Source: Candidatus Halocynthiibacter alkanivorans (GTDB taxonomy: Bacteria; Pseudomonadota; Alphaproteobacteria; Rhodobacterales; Rhodobacteraceae). Taken from it: 47,273 bases of DNA. Positions 1 through 7,612 of this stretch are shown piece after piece. The notes beneath the pieces were generated by a model. That model was not told the origin of the DNA, did no database searches, and saw only the letters and a list, made by a program, of their open reading frames with translations. Location of the stretch: NCBI RefSeq assembly GCF_003333265.1, contig NZ_QOLB01000101.1:1-47273 (forward strand), in the 5' to 3' direction. Position 1 is the stretch's first letter; every line of letters begins with the position of its first letter. The position numbers were made by a program, and so were the translations under genes.

Positions 1-372
1 TGTTGAACGCGTGATTGCTGTCGGTTGTGGCCTTGAATTTACGCGTCCTGACAACTCGTATGCCATTCTCACGCATCAGCCGACCAATCCGACGATGGCC
101 AACGTTTAACCCCAGCTCCTGCAATTCGTGAGTCATGCGCGGTCGGCCATAGCTTTGCAGGCTAAGCCGGTGCTGGTCCCTGATATGCGCCAAAAGCACC
201 ATGTCATCACGCTGACGTTGACTGATGGAACGGGATTTCCAAGCGCGAAAGCCGCGAGAAGTCACCTGCAAAACACTGCAGAGAAACTCGATAGACCAGA
301 TCTTCTTCCAGGTGTCGACAAAGGCAAACCTCACGCCTTTTGCCCTGCGAAGAAGATCGTCGCCTTTTTTAG
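1..372 (-). CDS. IS3-family transposase OrfB, N-terminal part (cut by window start)
   Basis: Reading leftward, an open frame without stops runs from the A-rich slip site near 368-375 to the window edge. It encodes the OrfB N-terminal region with the IS3-type stretch SYGRPRMT, then GHRRIGRLMRENGI and RTRKFK, ending just before the catalytic DDE core. OrfB is normally made as an OrfA-OrfB fusion by -1 frameshifting on a run such as A-AAA-AAG, and exactly such a run is present at the end of OrfA here. The DDE domain lies outside the window. The same element recurs at the other window end, facing the other way. Confidence 0.85.
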
Positions 373-606
373 GACCTCCCTCTCCTCGCGCAGAACCCGG
401 TTTTCCTTGCGCAGGCGGGCGTTCTCTTTCTCTACATCTTCATGTGGGCCAGACATCAGGTCGTCGTTCTGGTGTTGTTGAACCCACTTGTTCAGGGTCG
501 AAACGCCAACCCCCAAATCCGACGCAATCCGGGGTCGCGTCAGGCCGCTGGTCGTTGCAATGCGAACCGCGTCACGCTGGAATTCTTCGCTGTATCTTGG
601 TGCCAT
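331..606 (-). CDS. IS3-family transposase OrfA
   Basis: 91-residue OrfA with a helix-turn-helix in residues 5-45 (YSEEFQRDAVR, then IASDLGVGVSTLNKWV) and a leucine-zipper-like coiled coil in residues 57-83 (ENARLRKENRVLREE). It binds the IS ends and supplies the N-terminus of the fused transposase. The start at 606 is preceded by AAGGAGA. The frame ends past an A-rich slippery run, as expected for programmed -1 frameshifting into OrfB. The copy at 47015 begins with the same protein, residue for residue over the 86 codons visible. Confidence 0.92.
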   Translation of the reverse strand: MAPRYSEEFQRDAVRIATTSGLTRPRIASDLGVGVSTLNKWVQQHQNDDLMSGPHEDVEKENARLRKENRVLREEREVLKKATIFFAGQKA

Positions 607-744
607 TTCTTGTCTCCTTCATTGCGAATATCGCTCGAAAGAGACCGGAACTAAATCGGGACAAGACCAAAATGGGAGACTGGTTAAATTCCGAATGCCC
701 ATGCGTCCTCCAGTCAGCGAAGTGACCTTCGATTCATACGGAAT

Positions 745-1203
745 TCATTCAAGATTTGTCGCCCGTAACAAAAGAGGAAACTTCGCAGTCATGCCATGGT
801 GGGGCTCTTTTTCGCCTTTCGCCACAAAGTACCATTGACCAGGGGACATCTGACCCAATTTTGCGGGAAGCGAGGGCAAGTTCTGAACATCCAAACCTGC
901 GTCAATGAGAGAGCGGGCGTCAACAAAGTCGATATTGTCCTCTTGGGTTTCAGACGGATCAATCGCGTAATGGGTATGGTGCTTGTCCCACCCTGTGAAA
1001 AAGCAATACTCATTACTCACCTGCGAAAAATCGATGGCGGTTTTCGGTCGCAACGACAGATGGAGGGCAATGGTACTGATCTCTGCGCCGACAAGAGCGG
1101 CCTGAGTATGGACGTCTTCCGCTGCCTCTAGGCCAGTCGTTGAGAAAGAAGCCAGGGACAGTCCCAACCAGAACCCAGTCCAATAATTAAGTTGCGAATA
1201 CAT
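745..1203 (-). CDS. Hypothetical exported protein
   Basis: 152 residues. The start at 1203 is chosen because GGAG lies 7 nt upstream; an upstream in-frame ATG at 1389 would run into the neighbouring gene. Residues 1-28 form a plausible signal peptide (hydrophobic core GFWLGLSLASF, cleavage after an Ala-containing stretch near LEAAED). The mature part is mixed alpha/beta with His/Tyr-rich DKHHTHYAID and a basic C-terminus. I do not recognise a family. It lies 112 nt downstream of the next minus-strand exported protein (1316-1963), so the two may be cotranscribed. Periplasmic location is inferred only from the signal. Confidence 0.6.
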   Translation of the reverse strand: MYSQLNYWTGFWLGLSLASFSTTGLEAAEDVHTQAALVGAEISTIALHLSLRPKTAIDFSQVSNEYCFFTGWDKHHTHYAIDPSETQEDNIDFVDARSLIDAGLDVQNLPSLPAKLGQMSPGQWYFVAKGEKEPHHGMTAKFPLLLRATNLE

Positions 1204-1315
1204 TGCGCATCTCCTTCGACTGTTTAACCAGGCTTGATTTGACCCGGCGTTTGAAGGATGGAGCCGACGCCCCACCCTCCTATCGTAAAATTGGTTTTTC
1301 TGCGGAAGTGACAGC

Positions 1316-1963
1316 TCACATAGCAGGCTTGAATATTGCAAACTGAAGATCAACGCAGGGATCATTGGGCCACTCATTTGCACAGCCACCGTTCATCGAG
1401 TTTACCATAGCATTGGCCATGCCTGACGAAGGTGCCTGATGATCGCGGATTACGGCGTGAATTTCCGCCGCATGAGCATCGACCAGGCCAGTGCCAAATA
1501 TCGCTTCAGACGCGTCACCAAGTGGCAAATGCCCCCGGAAATTCGCCTTGCCATCGGTATCAATTATCAACCCGTCCAACCGAAGCACCGAGATATTCGC
1601 CGCTTTTATGCCGTCCATATTCATCGGTGGGGCGCCGTCATCAGGAAGGATGAATTCACCGTCCGAGTCCAAATTGAATATATCGTTTTCGCCGCATTCA
1701 CCTCCGGAACAGGCGCCTGGCTGGTTGAAAACCACAAACCAGGCAGTAACGGCGTGACCCGGTGTTAAACCAACGGTTTCGATCTCCATGTAGACGCCGT
1801 TGTCCATGCGCATCAGCATTGCTTCTGTGCCTTCAATTACTGAGGCATCTTCAAAAGACTGCATGGTTGTATTTTGACTCGCCTGGTCTGCGGCGACCGG
1901 ATTTCCACCGGAAAAAATCAACGCGGTGCTTAACGATATTGCAGCCATTATTTTTTTTGTCAT
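1316..1963 (-). CDS. Hypothetical exported protein
   Basis: 215 residues. It starts with a clear signal peptide (MTKKIMAAISLSTALIFSGG, cleavage probably after PVAA near residue 25). The mature protein is acidic and Asp/Asn-rich, with segments GLTPGHAVTAWFVVFNQPG, a Cys pair in ACSGGEC, and EIHAVIRDH near the C-terminus. It resembles small extracytoplasmic beta-rich proteins found singly in marine proteobacteria, but I cannot assign a named domain or function. Four cysteines suggest disulfides outside the cytoplasm. The start is supported by GGAGG in the leader (cctaggttcctccc on the plus strand). Confidence 0.65.
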   Translation of the reverse strand: MTKKIMAAISLSTALIFSGGNPVAADQASQNTTMQSFEDASVIEGTEAMLMRMDNGVYMEIETVGLTPGHAVTAWFVVFNQPGACSGGECGENDIFNLDSDGEFILPDDGAPPMNMDGIKAANISVLRLDGLIIDTDGKANFRGHLPLGDASEAIFGTGLVDAHAAEIHAVIRDHQAPSSGMANAMVNSMNGGCANEWPNDPCVDLQFAIFKPAM

Positions 1964-1995
1964 TTCTAGGTTCCTCCCAAAATGGGTTTAAGTAG

Positions 1996-2261
1996 ATGGA
2001 ACCGCTCGACTGGCGCATGTTAACACATTTACCTCCAATCGTCGCTCGACATTACGTGTTTAAATCCAGTGCATTCTGGTTCAATTGAGGGATTTCAAAT
2101 GCAATCAGGTGATCAAAGCTCGGTAGCCGCAACTGCAAGCAGACTGTACAGAGGGCGTTCAGGCGGAGCGCAGCGAATGACAGGTTTGAGCCATTTAAGG
2201 ACGTACTTCTGCTGGCCTCATAGACCACGTTTAGTCGGCGCGCGGCCTCTGTAAAAGCGGG
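1996..2261. other. Intergenic region, nothing recognised
   Basis: About 270 bp between the divergent/tandem minus-strand genes. A 61-codon plus-strand frame (2069-2254) has no convincing ribosome binding site or homology that I recognise. It probably holds the promoter of the exported protein starting at 1963. Confidence 0.4.
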
Positions 2262-2960
2262 TTAGTTATACGGTGATCGTTGTGGTCTGAGCGTTAGTTC
2301 TGTCACGCAACTGGTATTGGGCAGGGAAATGGCAGTCAAAATCATTTCCGAAATGTCCGTGAGTTGGATCATGCGAGACCGGTCTTTGCCCGTATCGTTG
2401 ACGGACGGCGTATTTACGAAGCCAGGGTGAACAAGCGTTACTCCAACGCCGTGTTCTCTGACGTCTTCGAAAAGAGCCTTCGCAAACCCGGCTTGCGCGT
2501 GCCGTAAAGCGCAGTGTATGGCGTGGTTCTTCCATCCGAGCCACGAGGTGGGACCACATATATAAACGAAAGCGCCTTCCGATTTCTGGATATCAGGCAA
2601 GATATGTGCCGTTAGCCGAATCGTTGCCCGTAACACCTGGTCGATGGAATTGTCCCAATCAGAAAAACGTTCAGTCGATACTCTCCCGTAAGTGAACTTA
2701 GCCGCACAGTGGATTAGGGCGTCCAGGCGGTCAGCAGATGTAGCCCAATCCGCGAGGGCTGCCACAGCAGACATGTCTCCCATTTCGGCTGCAAATGCCT
2801 CCCCTGAGCCTCCTGCTTCTCTGACCAAGTCTAGTGTTTCTTGAAGTGCATCTTCGCGGCGGCCATGCGCCAGTATGTGCCAACCTTCCGAAGCAAGTCT
2901 GACAGCTGCGCCACGTCCTATTCCGCTTGAGGCACCAGTAATGAGTGCGGTCTTGGCCAT
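2262..2960 (-). CDS. Short-chain dehydrogenase/reductase fold with degenerate active site
   Basis: 232 residues, classical SDR length. Residues 8-15 are the NAD(P)-binding TGASSGIG. The start at 2960 follows GGGGAC and begins directly with MAKTALITG; the longer frame from 3020 adds an unrelated tail. In place of the catalytic YxxxK there is H149-C-A-L-R153 (codons CAC and CGG on the coding strand), and the Ser expected about 13 residues earlier is Gly136. The NNAG motif is replaced by HCAA (84-87). The fold and cofactor loop are therefore kept while the Ser-Tyr-Lys chemistry is lost. It may be a non-catalytic or NAD(P)-sensing SDR, or a decaying gene; no frameshift is seen. Confidence 0.75.
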   Translation of the reverse strand: MAKTALITGASSGIGRGAAVRLASEGWHILAHGRREDALQETLDLVREAGGSGEAFAAEMGDMSAVAALADWATSADRLDALIHCAAKFTYGRVSTERFSDWDNSIDQVLRATIRLTAHILPDIQKSEGAFVYICGPTSWLGWKNHAIHCALRHAQAGFAKALFEDVREHGVGVTLVHPGFVNTPSVNDTGKDRSRMIQLTDISEMILTAISLPNTSCVTELTLRPQRSPYN

Positions 2961-3142
2961 CTGCTTGTCCCCAGTCAACTTGCATATGATACCACAGGTC
3001 ATGGGGTGCGATCCGAACAATATTTGGTGTCCGTTTCGTCCGTAGGGCAGGCATTGGTGCGACGCGCAGCGAAAGCCCGCTTTCCACCCATACTAACCAA
3101 ATTCTGCGGCGGCAGCATTGGTCACGTCGGGCGCTGAGCTCC

Positions 3143-3161
3143 CGTTAGATACGATCTAACG
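3143..3161. promoter_or_regulatory. Candidate operator: 8-bp inverted repeat
   Basis: CGTTAGAT-ACG-ATCTAACG is a perfect 8-bp inverted repeat with a 3-nt spacer, about 185 bp upstream of the SDR gene start at 2960. Size and spacing fit a dimeric repressor site (TetR/MarR-like). No regulator gene is adjacent, so the binding protein is unknown. Confidence 0.35.
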
Positions 3162-3238
3162 AATACCGACACTGGGCCAGAAGCAGAAGGCTCCACACTC
3201 TCATAAATGGAAGCGGCCGCCCATAAATTATCTTTGCA

Positions 3239-3743
3239 TCATCGCCGCAAGCGCGGGGTTATCAGACGCAACACTTCATTTGCGCCCTCGATGCTGATGA
3301 CACCTGCGCTGATCGTGGTCGTGGTTTCATAGCCGATGACTGGAAGGCCGAAATCCGGGTGGGGGTTGTTCCAGTCGATCCCACATTGGTTGCCATCGAT
3401 CCAGACTTCGCCCAGCCCTTTGACCGGCAAGTCAGACAGGGCTGTAATGCGGGTATAATAGGCATTCGGCGTTTTACCGGTTTCCCCCCATTCGTTGTGG
3501 TAGGCCAGAGAGCCGGCAGTCGCATAGCGCCCGGGAATGAAGGACCGCGGCACATCGGCGCCCTGCCGGATCTGCCCAACGATGCCTCTTGCTTCCGGAG
3601 CGTCTGACTTGCCTGCAAATACGGCGGCCAGAGCGTTGAAACCAAACCCGATACCAACTTGCAGCAGCGAAGCCGCCAGCCGCGAGAGTTGTGCCCAGCC
3701 AGGTCGTCGCGAACCATGTCGCGAGTGAAGAAGTAAGGGCCAT
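3239..3743 (-). pseudogene. Phage tail tip/host-specificity protein fragment, frameshifted
   Basis: Two frames must be joined. The start at 3743 (MALTSSLATWF) lies in one frame. The continuation LLQVGIGFGFNALAAVFAGK (second frame) leads into VPRSFIPGRYATAGSLAYHNEWGE, PNAYYTRITALSDLPV and GEVWIDGNQCG, which resemble the N-terminal part of phage tail tip (J-like) proteins, where a GRYATAG...ALSDLPV pattern is typical. After about HPDFGLPVIGYE the sequence turns into an unrelated short tail and stops, far short of the more than 1000 residues of the family. Together with the two genes upstream it is the remnant of a prophage tail module. Confidence 0.6.
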
Positions 3744-3778
3744 TAATTCACCCTGCAATACTTTGTTTCTGCGGGCTG

Positions 3779-4021
3779 CTATCCGCGCGTGCGGAAAAGC
3801 CGGCCGACAACCGGATCAAAAGCCGCGATCAGCGCGTCAGCATCATCGAATTTCAAGCTGTAGGACGCGAAAGTCGCAGTCCAGATCGGTGCGCCAAGAT
3901 CTTTGGTCTGAACGGCTCCATTCGCCTGACGTGACAGCTCTTGCCGCCACTGCAGGCGAAATTTTGCGACATCCCAGCTGCGGCGGCTGATCATATTACG
4001 TGGGAACACCAGTACCATCAC
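3779..4021 (-). pseudogene. Phage tail protein, N-terminal fragment
   Basis: 80 residues: MMVLVFPRNMISRRSWDV..., then QANGAVQTKDLGAPIWTATF. This matches the start of a tail-tip-associated protein that normally follows the tape-measure gene in siphophages of Rhodobacterales. Such proteins are usually about 200 residues; this one ends abruptly at LFRTRG. GGAGGG lies in front of the start, 16 nt after the tape-measure stop, so the original gene order is preserved. Confidence 0.5.
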
Positions 4022-4036
4022 AACGCCCTCCGGTTT

Positions 4037-4550
4037 TTACCAGTCCGGACGGTGCGGATCACCTGACTTTTTAAAATTTGTCGCCATCTGGTTTTGCGTG
4101 GCCTCGATGCGATCCACAGCGGCCTGATCCGCGCCAGGGGCATTAATGACTGGTGAGAAATAAAGCGGCACGTTCAGGATCGCACCCGACGTCGAGGGAA
4201 CAAAAACCTCGCTGTTGGGCGTGTTTTCGTTCACCAGATAACTTTCGCCGGCGCGCACCGGCCCGCCATTGGCCCTCTTGCCGAAGACAGCACCGACAAT
4301 GCCAGCCAAAAGTCCGCCCCCTCCGCCGGCACCCGACGAAAACGGCCCGGAGCCAAACAGCGCCGCTTCGAGTGCCGCCCGGGCAAACTGCTTGGCCAGA
4401 TCTTCCAGCACCCCGCCCAGGTTCTCGCCCTCCACGATCGCATCCAACACGCCGTTTTTGAAATCAGCCTGGGCGTCCGCGTAAAACTGCTGCTGCTCGC
4501 TCGCCGCGCCATATTCTTCGGTTACCCTCTGCTGTTGTTTGGTCGCTGCT
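4037..4550 (-). pseudogene. Phage tail tape-measure protein, C-terminal fragment
   Basis: Open frame from 4550 with no natural start: helical KQQQRVTEEYGAASEQQQ, then FYADAQADFKNGVLDAIVEG, a Gly-rich stretch GAGGGGGLLAGIVG, and the hallmark C-terminal GGPVRAGESYLVNENTP...EVFVPSTSG of tape-measure proteins. Real tape-measure proteins run to 600-2000 residues; only the last 170 remain. An in-frame TAA at 4551-4553 marks the 5' junction, where unrelated sequence begins. The truncation probably reflects deletion or insertion at that junction. Confidence 0.65.
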
Positions 4551-4556
4551 TAAAGC

Positions 4557-4725
4557 CTGGACCTAAGGTTCTTGATCATGGTGCGGCGAAGCGCAGCGCG
4601 GCCGCCGTGTGCTTGTGAACGCCCAACGCGTCTCTGGGTCAGATCTGATAGACGTGGCCTATATGGGCGCCCTCGATCTCATCGAGGCTGCTCAACCGGG
4701 TGCGTTTGAGGCGGTGGCCAAGTAA
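4557..4725 (+). pseudogene. Orphan C-terminal gene fragment, unidentified
   Basis: A plus-strand frame reads ...VLVNAQRVSGSDLIDVAYMG, continues LDLIEAAQPGAFEAVAK and stops at TAA near 4725. It has the composition of a real protein end but no start codon with a ribosome site. It lies between the cut tape-measure fragment and the IS3 fragment, so it looks like the tail of a gene whose body was lost. I cannot name the family. Confidence 0.3.
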
Positions 4726-4732
4726 GCTCATG

Positions 4733-4935
4733 GCGTGGGCTGAGAAACGGAGCGTCCGGCTTGAATATATCCAGCCCCACTCTCACGCATGTAAACATAC
4801 GTGAGAGTGCAACGGGAAAGCCACAGCAGAACGCCTGTATCGAGCGCTTCAACCGCACAGTTCGCAGCGAATGGATCGGACAATATATCTTTGAATCAAT
4901 CGAGGAGGCACAGGACCAGGCCACTGAATGGCTTG
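4733..4935 (+). pseudogene. IS3-family OrfB C-terminal fragment
   Basis: Reads WAEKRSVRLEYIQP, is interrupted by a 36-37 bp palindromic insert, then resumes GKPQQNACIERFNRTVRSEW and IFESIEEAQDQATEWL. This is the last DDE segment (the catalytic Glu region NACIERFNRTVR) of an IS3 OrfB, related to but distinct from the element at 38415-41038. Similarity ends after GAATGGCTT near 4935. It is non-functional: it lacks the first two acidic residues and the insert introduces a stop. Confidence 0.7.
4776..4814 (+). repeat. Palindromic mini-element, copy 1 (inside IS3 fragment)
   Basis: CCCACTCTC, then hairpin ACGCATGT-AA-ACATACGT (one mismatch), then GAGAGTGCAAC. Outer arms CACTCTCACG (4778-4787) and CGTGAGAGTG (4800-4809) pair perfectly, giving a hairpin of about 14 bp. 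The IS3 reading frame continues on both sides (YIQP before, GKPQQNA after), so the element is an insertion in a pre-existing gene. Same layout as copies at 32347, 40472 and 40817. Confidence 0.7.
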
Positions 4936-4949
4936 TCTTATGCCGAGGT

Positions 4950-4974
4950 TGGCTCCCCTGCGATAGAGGAGCCA
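4950..4974. repeat. Inverted repeat near IS3 fragment end
   Basis: TGGCTCC (4950-4956) and GGAGCCA (4968-4974) pair perfectly across an 11-nt loop. It lies just after the point where IS3 similarity ends. Its 7-11-7 layout differs from the 8-2-8 mini-elements, so it is listed separately; role unknown. Confidence 0.35.
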
Positions 4975-5071
4975 CTGGCCGCCAAACCAATCATTGCAGT
5001 CGGTGGCGGCGGTTGGACCGTAAATGGCTTGGTCGGCAGGGACCGTTTCAGAGTTTGATCAACCGCCGTCT

Positions 5072-5521
5072 TCACCAAGAGCCTGAACGGATCCCCGCGT
5101 ATCTCTCGGGGAAGCTGCATTCCTCCCCTTCCTCGCGCGCCAATGTCCTGACGGCGCCCGAGAGTTTTCTTGTTCGATTAGGGCACCAGTCGAAGGGCTT
5201 CGAGATTTCGCCCTTTGATGTAGTACCCCCAATTCCCTGGAATACCGAAAGTCCGAATTCAGGCAGAATGGCCAGAATGTGGTCAAAAATGTCGGCTTGA
5301 ATATCTTCGCAATCGGCCCACGCGGTGGTATCCGTGGAACAGGAAATTTCGATCGGCAATCCTTCAGAACCGGGTTTCAATTGGCGAACCAGAAGGGTCA
5401 TACCGTGTTGAATTTTTGCATGTGCCTTCAGGTATTGCTGAAGATAGGCCCGGAAGGTTCCGATATTTGTCAGGCGTCGCGTGTTCGAGTGCAAATTACC
5501 GGTTTGACGAATTTCGGCCAA
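5072..5521 (-). pseudogene. Mechanosensitive channel (MscS/YbdG type) C-terminal remnant
   Basis: 149 residues. Residues 17-98 (RLTNIGTFRAYLQQYLKAH, MTLLVRQLKPG, GLPIEISCSTDTTAW, IQADIFDHILAILPEFGL) match the cytoplasmic C-terminal domain of YbdG/MscM-like small-conductance channels. The transmembrane pore region (normally about 270 residues upstream) is missing. The remaining tail (SKPFDWCPNRTRK...) is unrelated sequence read into the junction. A strong AAGGAGGT sits about 9 nt before a TTG at 5521, so a soluble stump could still be made, but channel function is impossible. It lies 22 nt after the WYL-regulator stop. Confidence 0.65.
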
Positions 5522-5543
5522 TGTTTGCTTTACCTCCTTGGCA

Positions 5544-6230
5544 TTAATGTCGTTTTGCCATCGCCTCTTCCCAACCCTTAACCAGGGTAGTACGGCGCGT
5601 AGGGTATTTTTCTTCCAGCACTTCCAGTTCCTGAACCCGATCTGTTCTGAAATGCCGGTAGTCCTTTCTCGTTTCGCACCAGGCGACGATAAACCGATCC
5701 CTGTCCAGGTAAGCGATGAACAGCGGCCAAACCACCCGATTGGTTACTTTTTCATTTTGGTCTTTGTAAGCAAGTTGCAGCTTGGACCTCTCTCGGATTG
5801 CACGTCTTAAAGCGCCGCCGTCGAACGGGTCTTGAATTTTTGACCGCGTAGAGATCGACCTGGAGCCAGCATCCAGGACAATCGGACGCAACTCCTGTGG
5901 AATCGCGGCAGATAGTTTGGCAACCAGATCTCTGGCCGCGCGCGTAAGCGAGGGATCGGCTTGTGTTGCGACCCAGGCTGCCCCTAATGCAGCTGCCTCC
6001 AACTCATCAGCCGTCAGCATCAGGGGTGGCATATCGTATCCGTCGTCCAGGACGTACCCCGTCCCCGCTTCGCCAGTAATCGGCACGCGCTGTGCCATGA
6101 GCTCCGCCATGTCACGGTATAAGGTACGTAGAGATATTTCCAATTCAACTGCAAGGCTTCGCCCCGTCACAGGTGATCGGTTTGCCCTAAGAATTTGGAT
6201 GATTTGGAAAAGACGTTCGGTACGTCGCAT
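5544..6230 (-). CDS. YafY-type HTH/WYL transcriptional regulator
   Basis: 228 residues, full length for the family. Residues 1-60 form the HTH_11 winged helix (MRRTERLFQIIQILRA...SLRTLYRDMAEL), and residues about 135-205 the WYL ligand-sensing domain (LQLAYKDQNEK, VVWPLFIAYLDRDRFIVAWC). WYL regulators bind DNA and sense small molecules or nucleotides through this domain. It is divergently transcribed from the SRPBCC gene at 6344 with a 113-bp gap holding an inverted repeat, the usual arrangement for a regulator of that neighbour. The gene ends just before the channel remnant. Confidence 0.88.
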   Translation of the reverse strand: MRRTERLFQIIQILRANRSPVTGRSLAVELEISLRTLYRDMAELMAQRVPITGEAGTGYVLDDGYDMPPLMLTADELEAAALGAAWVATQADPSLTRAARDLVAKLSAAIPQELRPIVLDAGSRSISTRSKIQDPFDGGALRRAIRERSKLQLAYKDQNEKVTNRVVWPLFIAYLDRDRFIVAWCETRKDYRHFRTDRVQELEVLEEKYPTRRTTLVKGWEEAMAKRH

Positions 6231-6239
6231 TTTTTGCTC

Positions 6240-6274
6240 CTGCTGTCACACTGCTGCCATAACGGTGTCAGCAG
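6240..6274. promoter_or_regulatory. Candidate operator in WYL/SRPBCC divergent promoter
   Basis: CTGCTGTCACAC and, 12 nt later, GGTGTCAGCAG form an imperfect inverted repeat (CTGCTG..CAC / GTG..CAGCAG) in the intergenic space between the divergent starts at 6230 and 6344. Position suggests autoregulation plus control of the SRPBCC gene by the WYL protein; this is inference. Confidence 0.45.
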
Positions 6275-6343
6275 GGCAACCTTAACAGGGGATGAACACA
6301 ACAGAGCTATTGCGGCAAATTTGCCAAGAAAGAGAACTCCCAA

Positions 6344-6817
6344 ATGATACACCACCACCGAACACTAGTGATTGATGCCAGCCCTGATGCCGTCTGGGAC
6401 GTTCTTGGCCGGTTTATGCACGTCGACGAATTTGCGCCGCTCGTTAAATCAGTCGATGCTCTCACAGATGGTGAAGATCAAGTTGGTTCGAAGCGGCGCT
6501 GCCACTTTGATGACGGCAGCTCCCTTGTTGAAGAAGTGACAGAATGGGAGGCACACCGCAGGTATCGTGTTCGTTTGTCGGAAACAGCACCCATGCCACT
6601 CAACGAAGCCTACGCAGAGTTGAGCATAAAGCCACAAGGTCCAGGGCAGACGCATGTGGAGTGGAGTATGGATTATCGCGTCAAATATGGTCCATTTGGA
6701 TGGATGTTGGGTCAAACACTGATGAAAATGATGATGGGCAAGATACTCGATGGCAATCTGAAAGGGCTGGCAGACAGGGTTCGGTCAAACCAAACTACAG
6801 CAGCTCAAACGCGCTGA
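6344..6817 (+). CDS. SRPBCC-family protein (polyketide cyclase/START-like)
   Basis: 157 residues, typical single-domain SRPBCC. It starts HHRTLVIDASPDAVWDVLGRF (N-terminal beta-strand and the P-x-x-V-W motif), continues with GEDQVGSKRRCHFDDG, and ends with the long helix GPFGWMLGQTLMKMMMG. These proteins bind hydrophobic ligands in a helix-grip cavity; no catalytic residue set identifies a reaction. It is divergent from the WYL regulator and followed 76 nt later by a DUF4345 membrane protein, a recurrent regulator-SRPBCC-DUF4345 grouping that suggests a shared stress or lipid-related response. Function inferred only from family. Confidence 0.8.
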   Translation: MIHHHRTLVIDASPDAVWDVLGRFMHVDEFAPLVKSVDALTDGEDQVGSKRRCHFDDGSSLVEEVTEWEAHRRYRVRLSETAPMPLNEAYAELSIKPQGPGQTHVEWSMDYRVKYGPFGWMLGQTLMKMMMGKILDGNLKGLADRVRSNQTTAAQTR

Positions 6818-6893
6818 ACCAAAAGAATCCATGAGTAGCAAGGCCTGCGAAAAGCAGGTTTTGATCTTTCAAGTAACTAAGACCGGAAGTTAT

Positions 6894-7289
6894 ATGACAA
6901 AGACAAATATAGGCCGCAGTATTTTTGCGCTCATAGCTTTATTCTTCATTGGAATAGGCTTGTCGCTGATGCTTGCTCCAGCCCTCATACTTGATCACAT
7001 GTTGGTTGAGCCTGTGGAAACTGCGGCTGAACTCTCGAGTATCCGCGCCCTATGGGGCGGGGTGACATTTGCGGTCTGGGCAAGCGTCCTGCTGGGCGCT
7101 GTCAAAGCCAATCCTGACTATATTCTCGTCGGCTTCATAGCAATGCCGACGGTCATTTTTACTCGCCTGGTGGGCTATTATGTCGACGGCGCGTTTCCAG
7201 AGTTTGTCTCCGCGGTCCTGCCGGCGGTTTTCGTACTTATTCTCATGCTGATTGCTCACAAACTCATGGCGAGTTCGACAAACAAGTAA
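6894..7289 (+). CDS. DUF4345-type small membrane protein
   Basis: 131 residues with four predicted membrane segments (about 8-28 FALIALFFIGIGLSLMLAPA, 50-72, 78-97, 103-123). The charged loop VEPVETAAELSSIRALWGG between segments 1 and 2 is typical of DUF4345 proteins. The ATG at 6894 is preferred over the upstream ATG at 6831 because it begins the family-like MTKTNIGRSIF. Inner-membrane protein of unknown role; cotranscription with the SRPBCC gene is likely (76-nt gap, same strand). Confidence 0.75.
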   Translation: MTKTNIGRSIFALIALFFIGIGLSLMLAPALILDHMLVEPVETAAELSSIRALWGGVTFAVWASVLLGAVKANPDYILVGFIAMPTVIFTRLVGYYVDGAFPEFVSAVLPAVFVLILMLIAHKLMASSTNK

Positions 7290-7399
7290 ACCTAGTCAAA
7301 ACGGAGCTCCTGTCGCGACGGCCGGCGTATGTCCGCTATCAGGGCAGGCTCTTTTCGCTTCTATGGCCGTTTTGTCAGCAGTGGAGTCATTCAAGCTAT

Positions 7400-7560
7400 G
7401 CGCTGCGGATGGCGACTCCCCGCCTATACTGACGAAATGTGCCTGGTGCAGCAATCGGACCACTTCCCTCTGCCACCACTGTCACCAACGGCCCTTTACC
7501 GACGTTCGTGCACATCGCAGCTAACGGCAGTTCGGAGCCCAATGTGTTGAATGCTGCGCT
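7400..7560 (-). repeat. Dispersed ~150-bp repeat, copy A
   Basis: Minus-strand copy. Its core is AAAGGGCCGTTGGTGACAGT followed by GTGGCAGAGGGAAGTGGTCC, GATTGCTGCACCAGGCACAT and TTCG (7429-7497). It lies between the convergent 3' ends of the DUF4345 gene (ends 7289) and the amino-acid-synthesis gene (ends 7613). Small open frames across it are conserved only because the DNA is repeated, and no frame is kept in all copies. Related copies: 33889, 36058, 37244, 41163. Confidence 0.8.
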
Positions 7561-7612
7561 TGCGATCCAATGACCGTTTTGCTGGTGCTCTGCTGCAAGA
7601 GGTATCAGCCTG

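Larger units (their letters stand above)
1..672 (-). mobile_element. IS3-family insertion sequence, left copy (partial)
   Basis: OrfA, the slip site and the start of OrfB, plus about 65 bp of leader shared with the right-hand copy. Similarity to the right copy begins at TTGGTCTTGT (661-670, minus strand), which places the terminal repeat at about 661-672. One base differs between the two leaders (T here, C in the right copy). The element reads out of the window to the left, so its other end is not visible. Confidence 0.85.
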
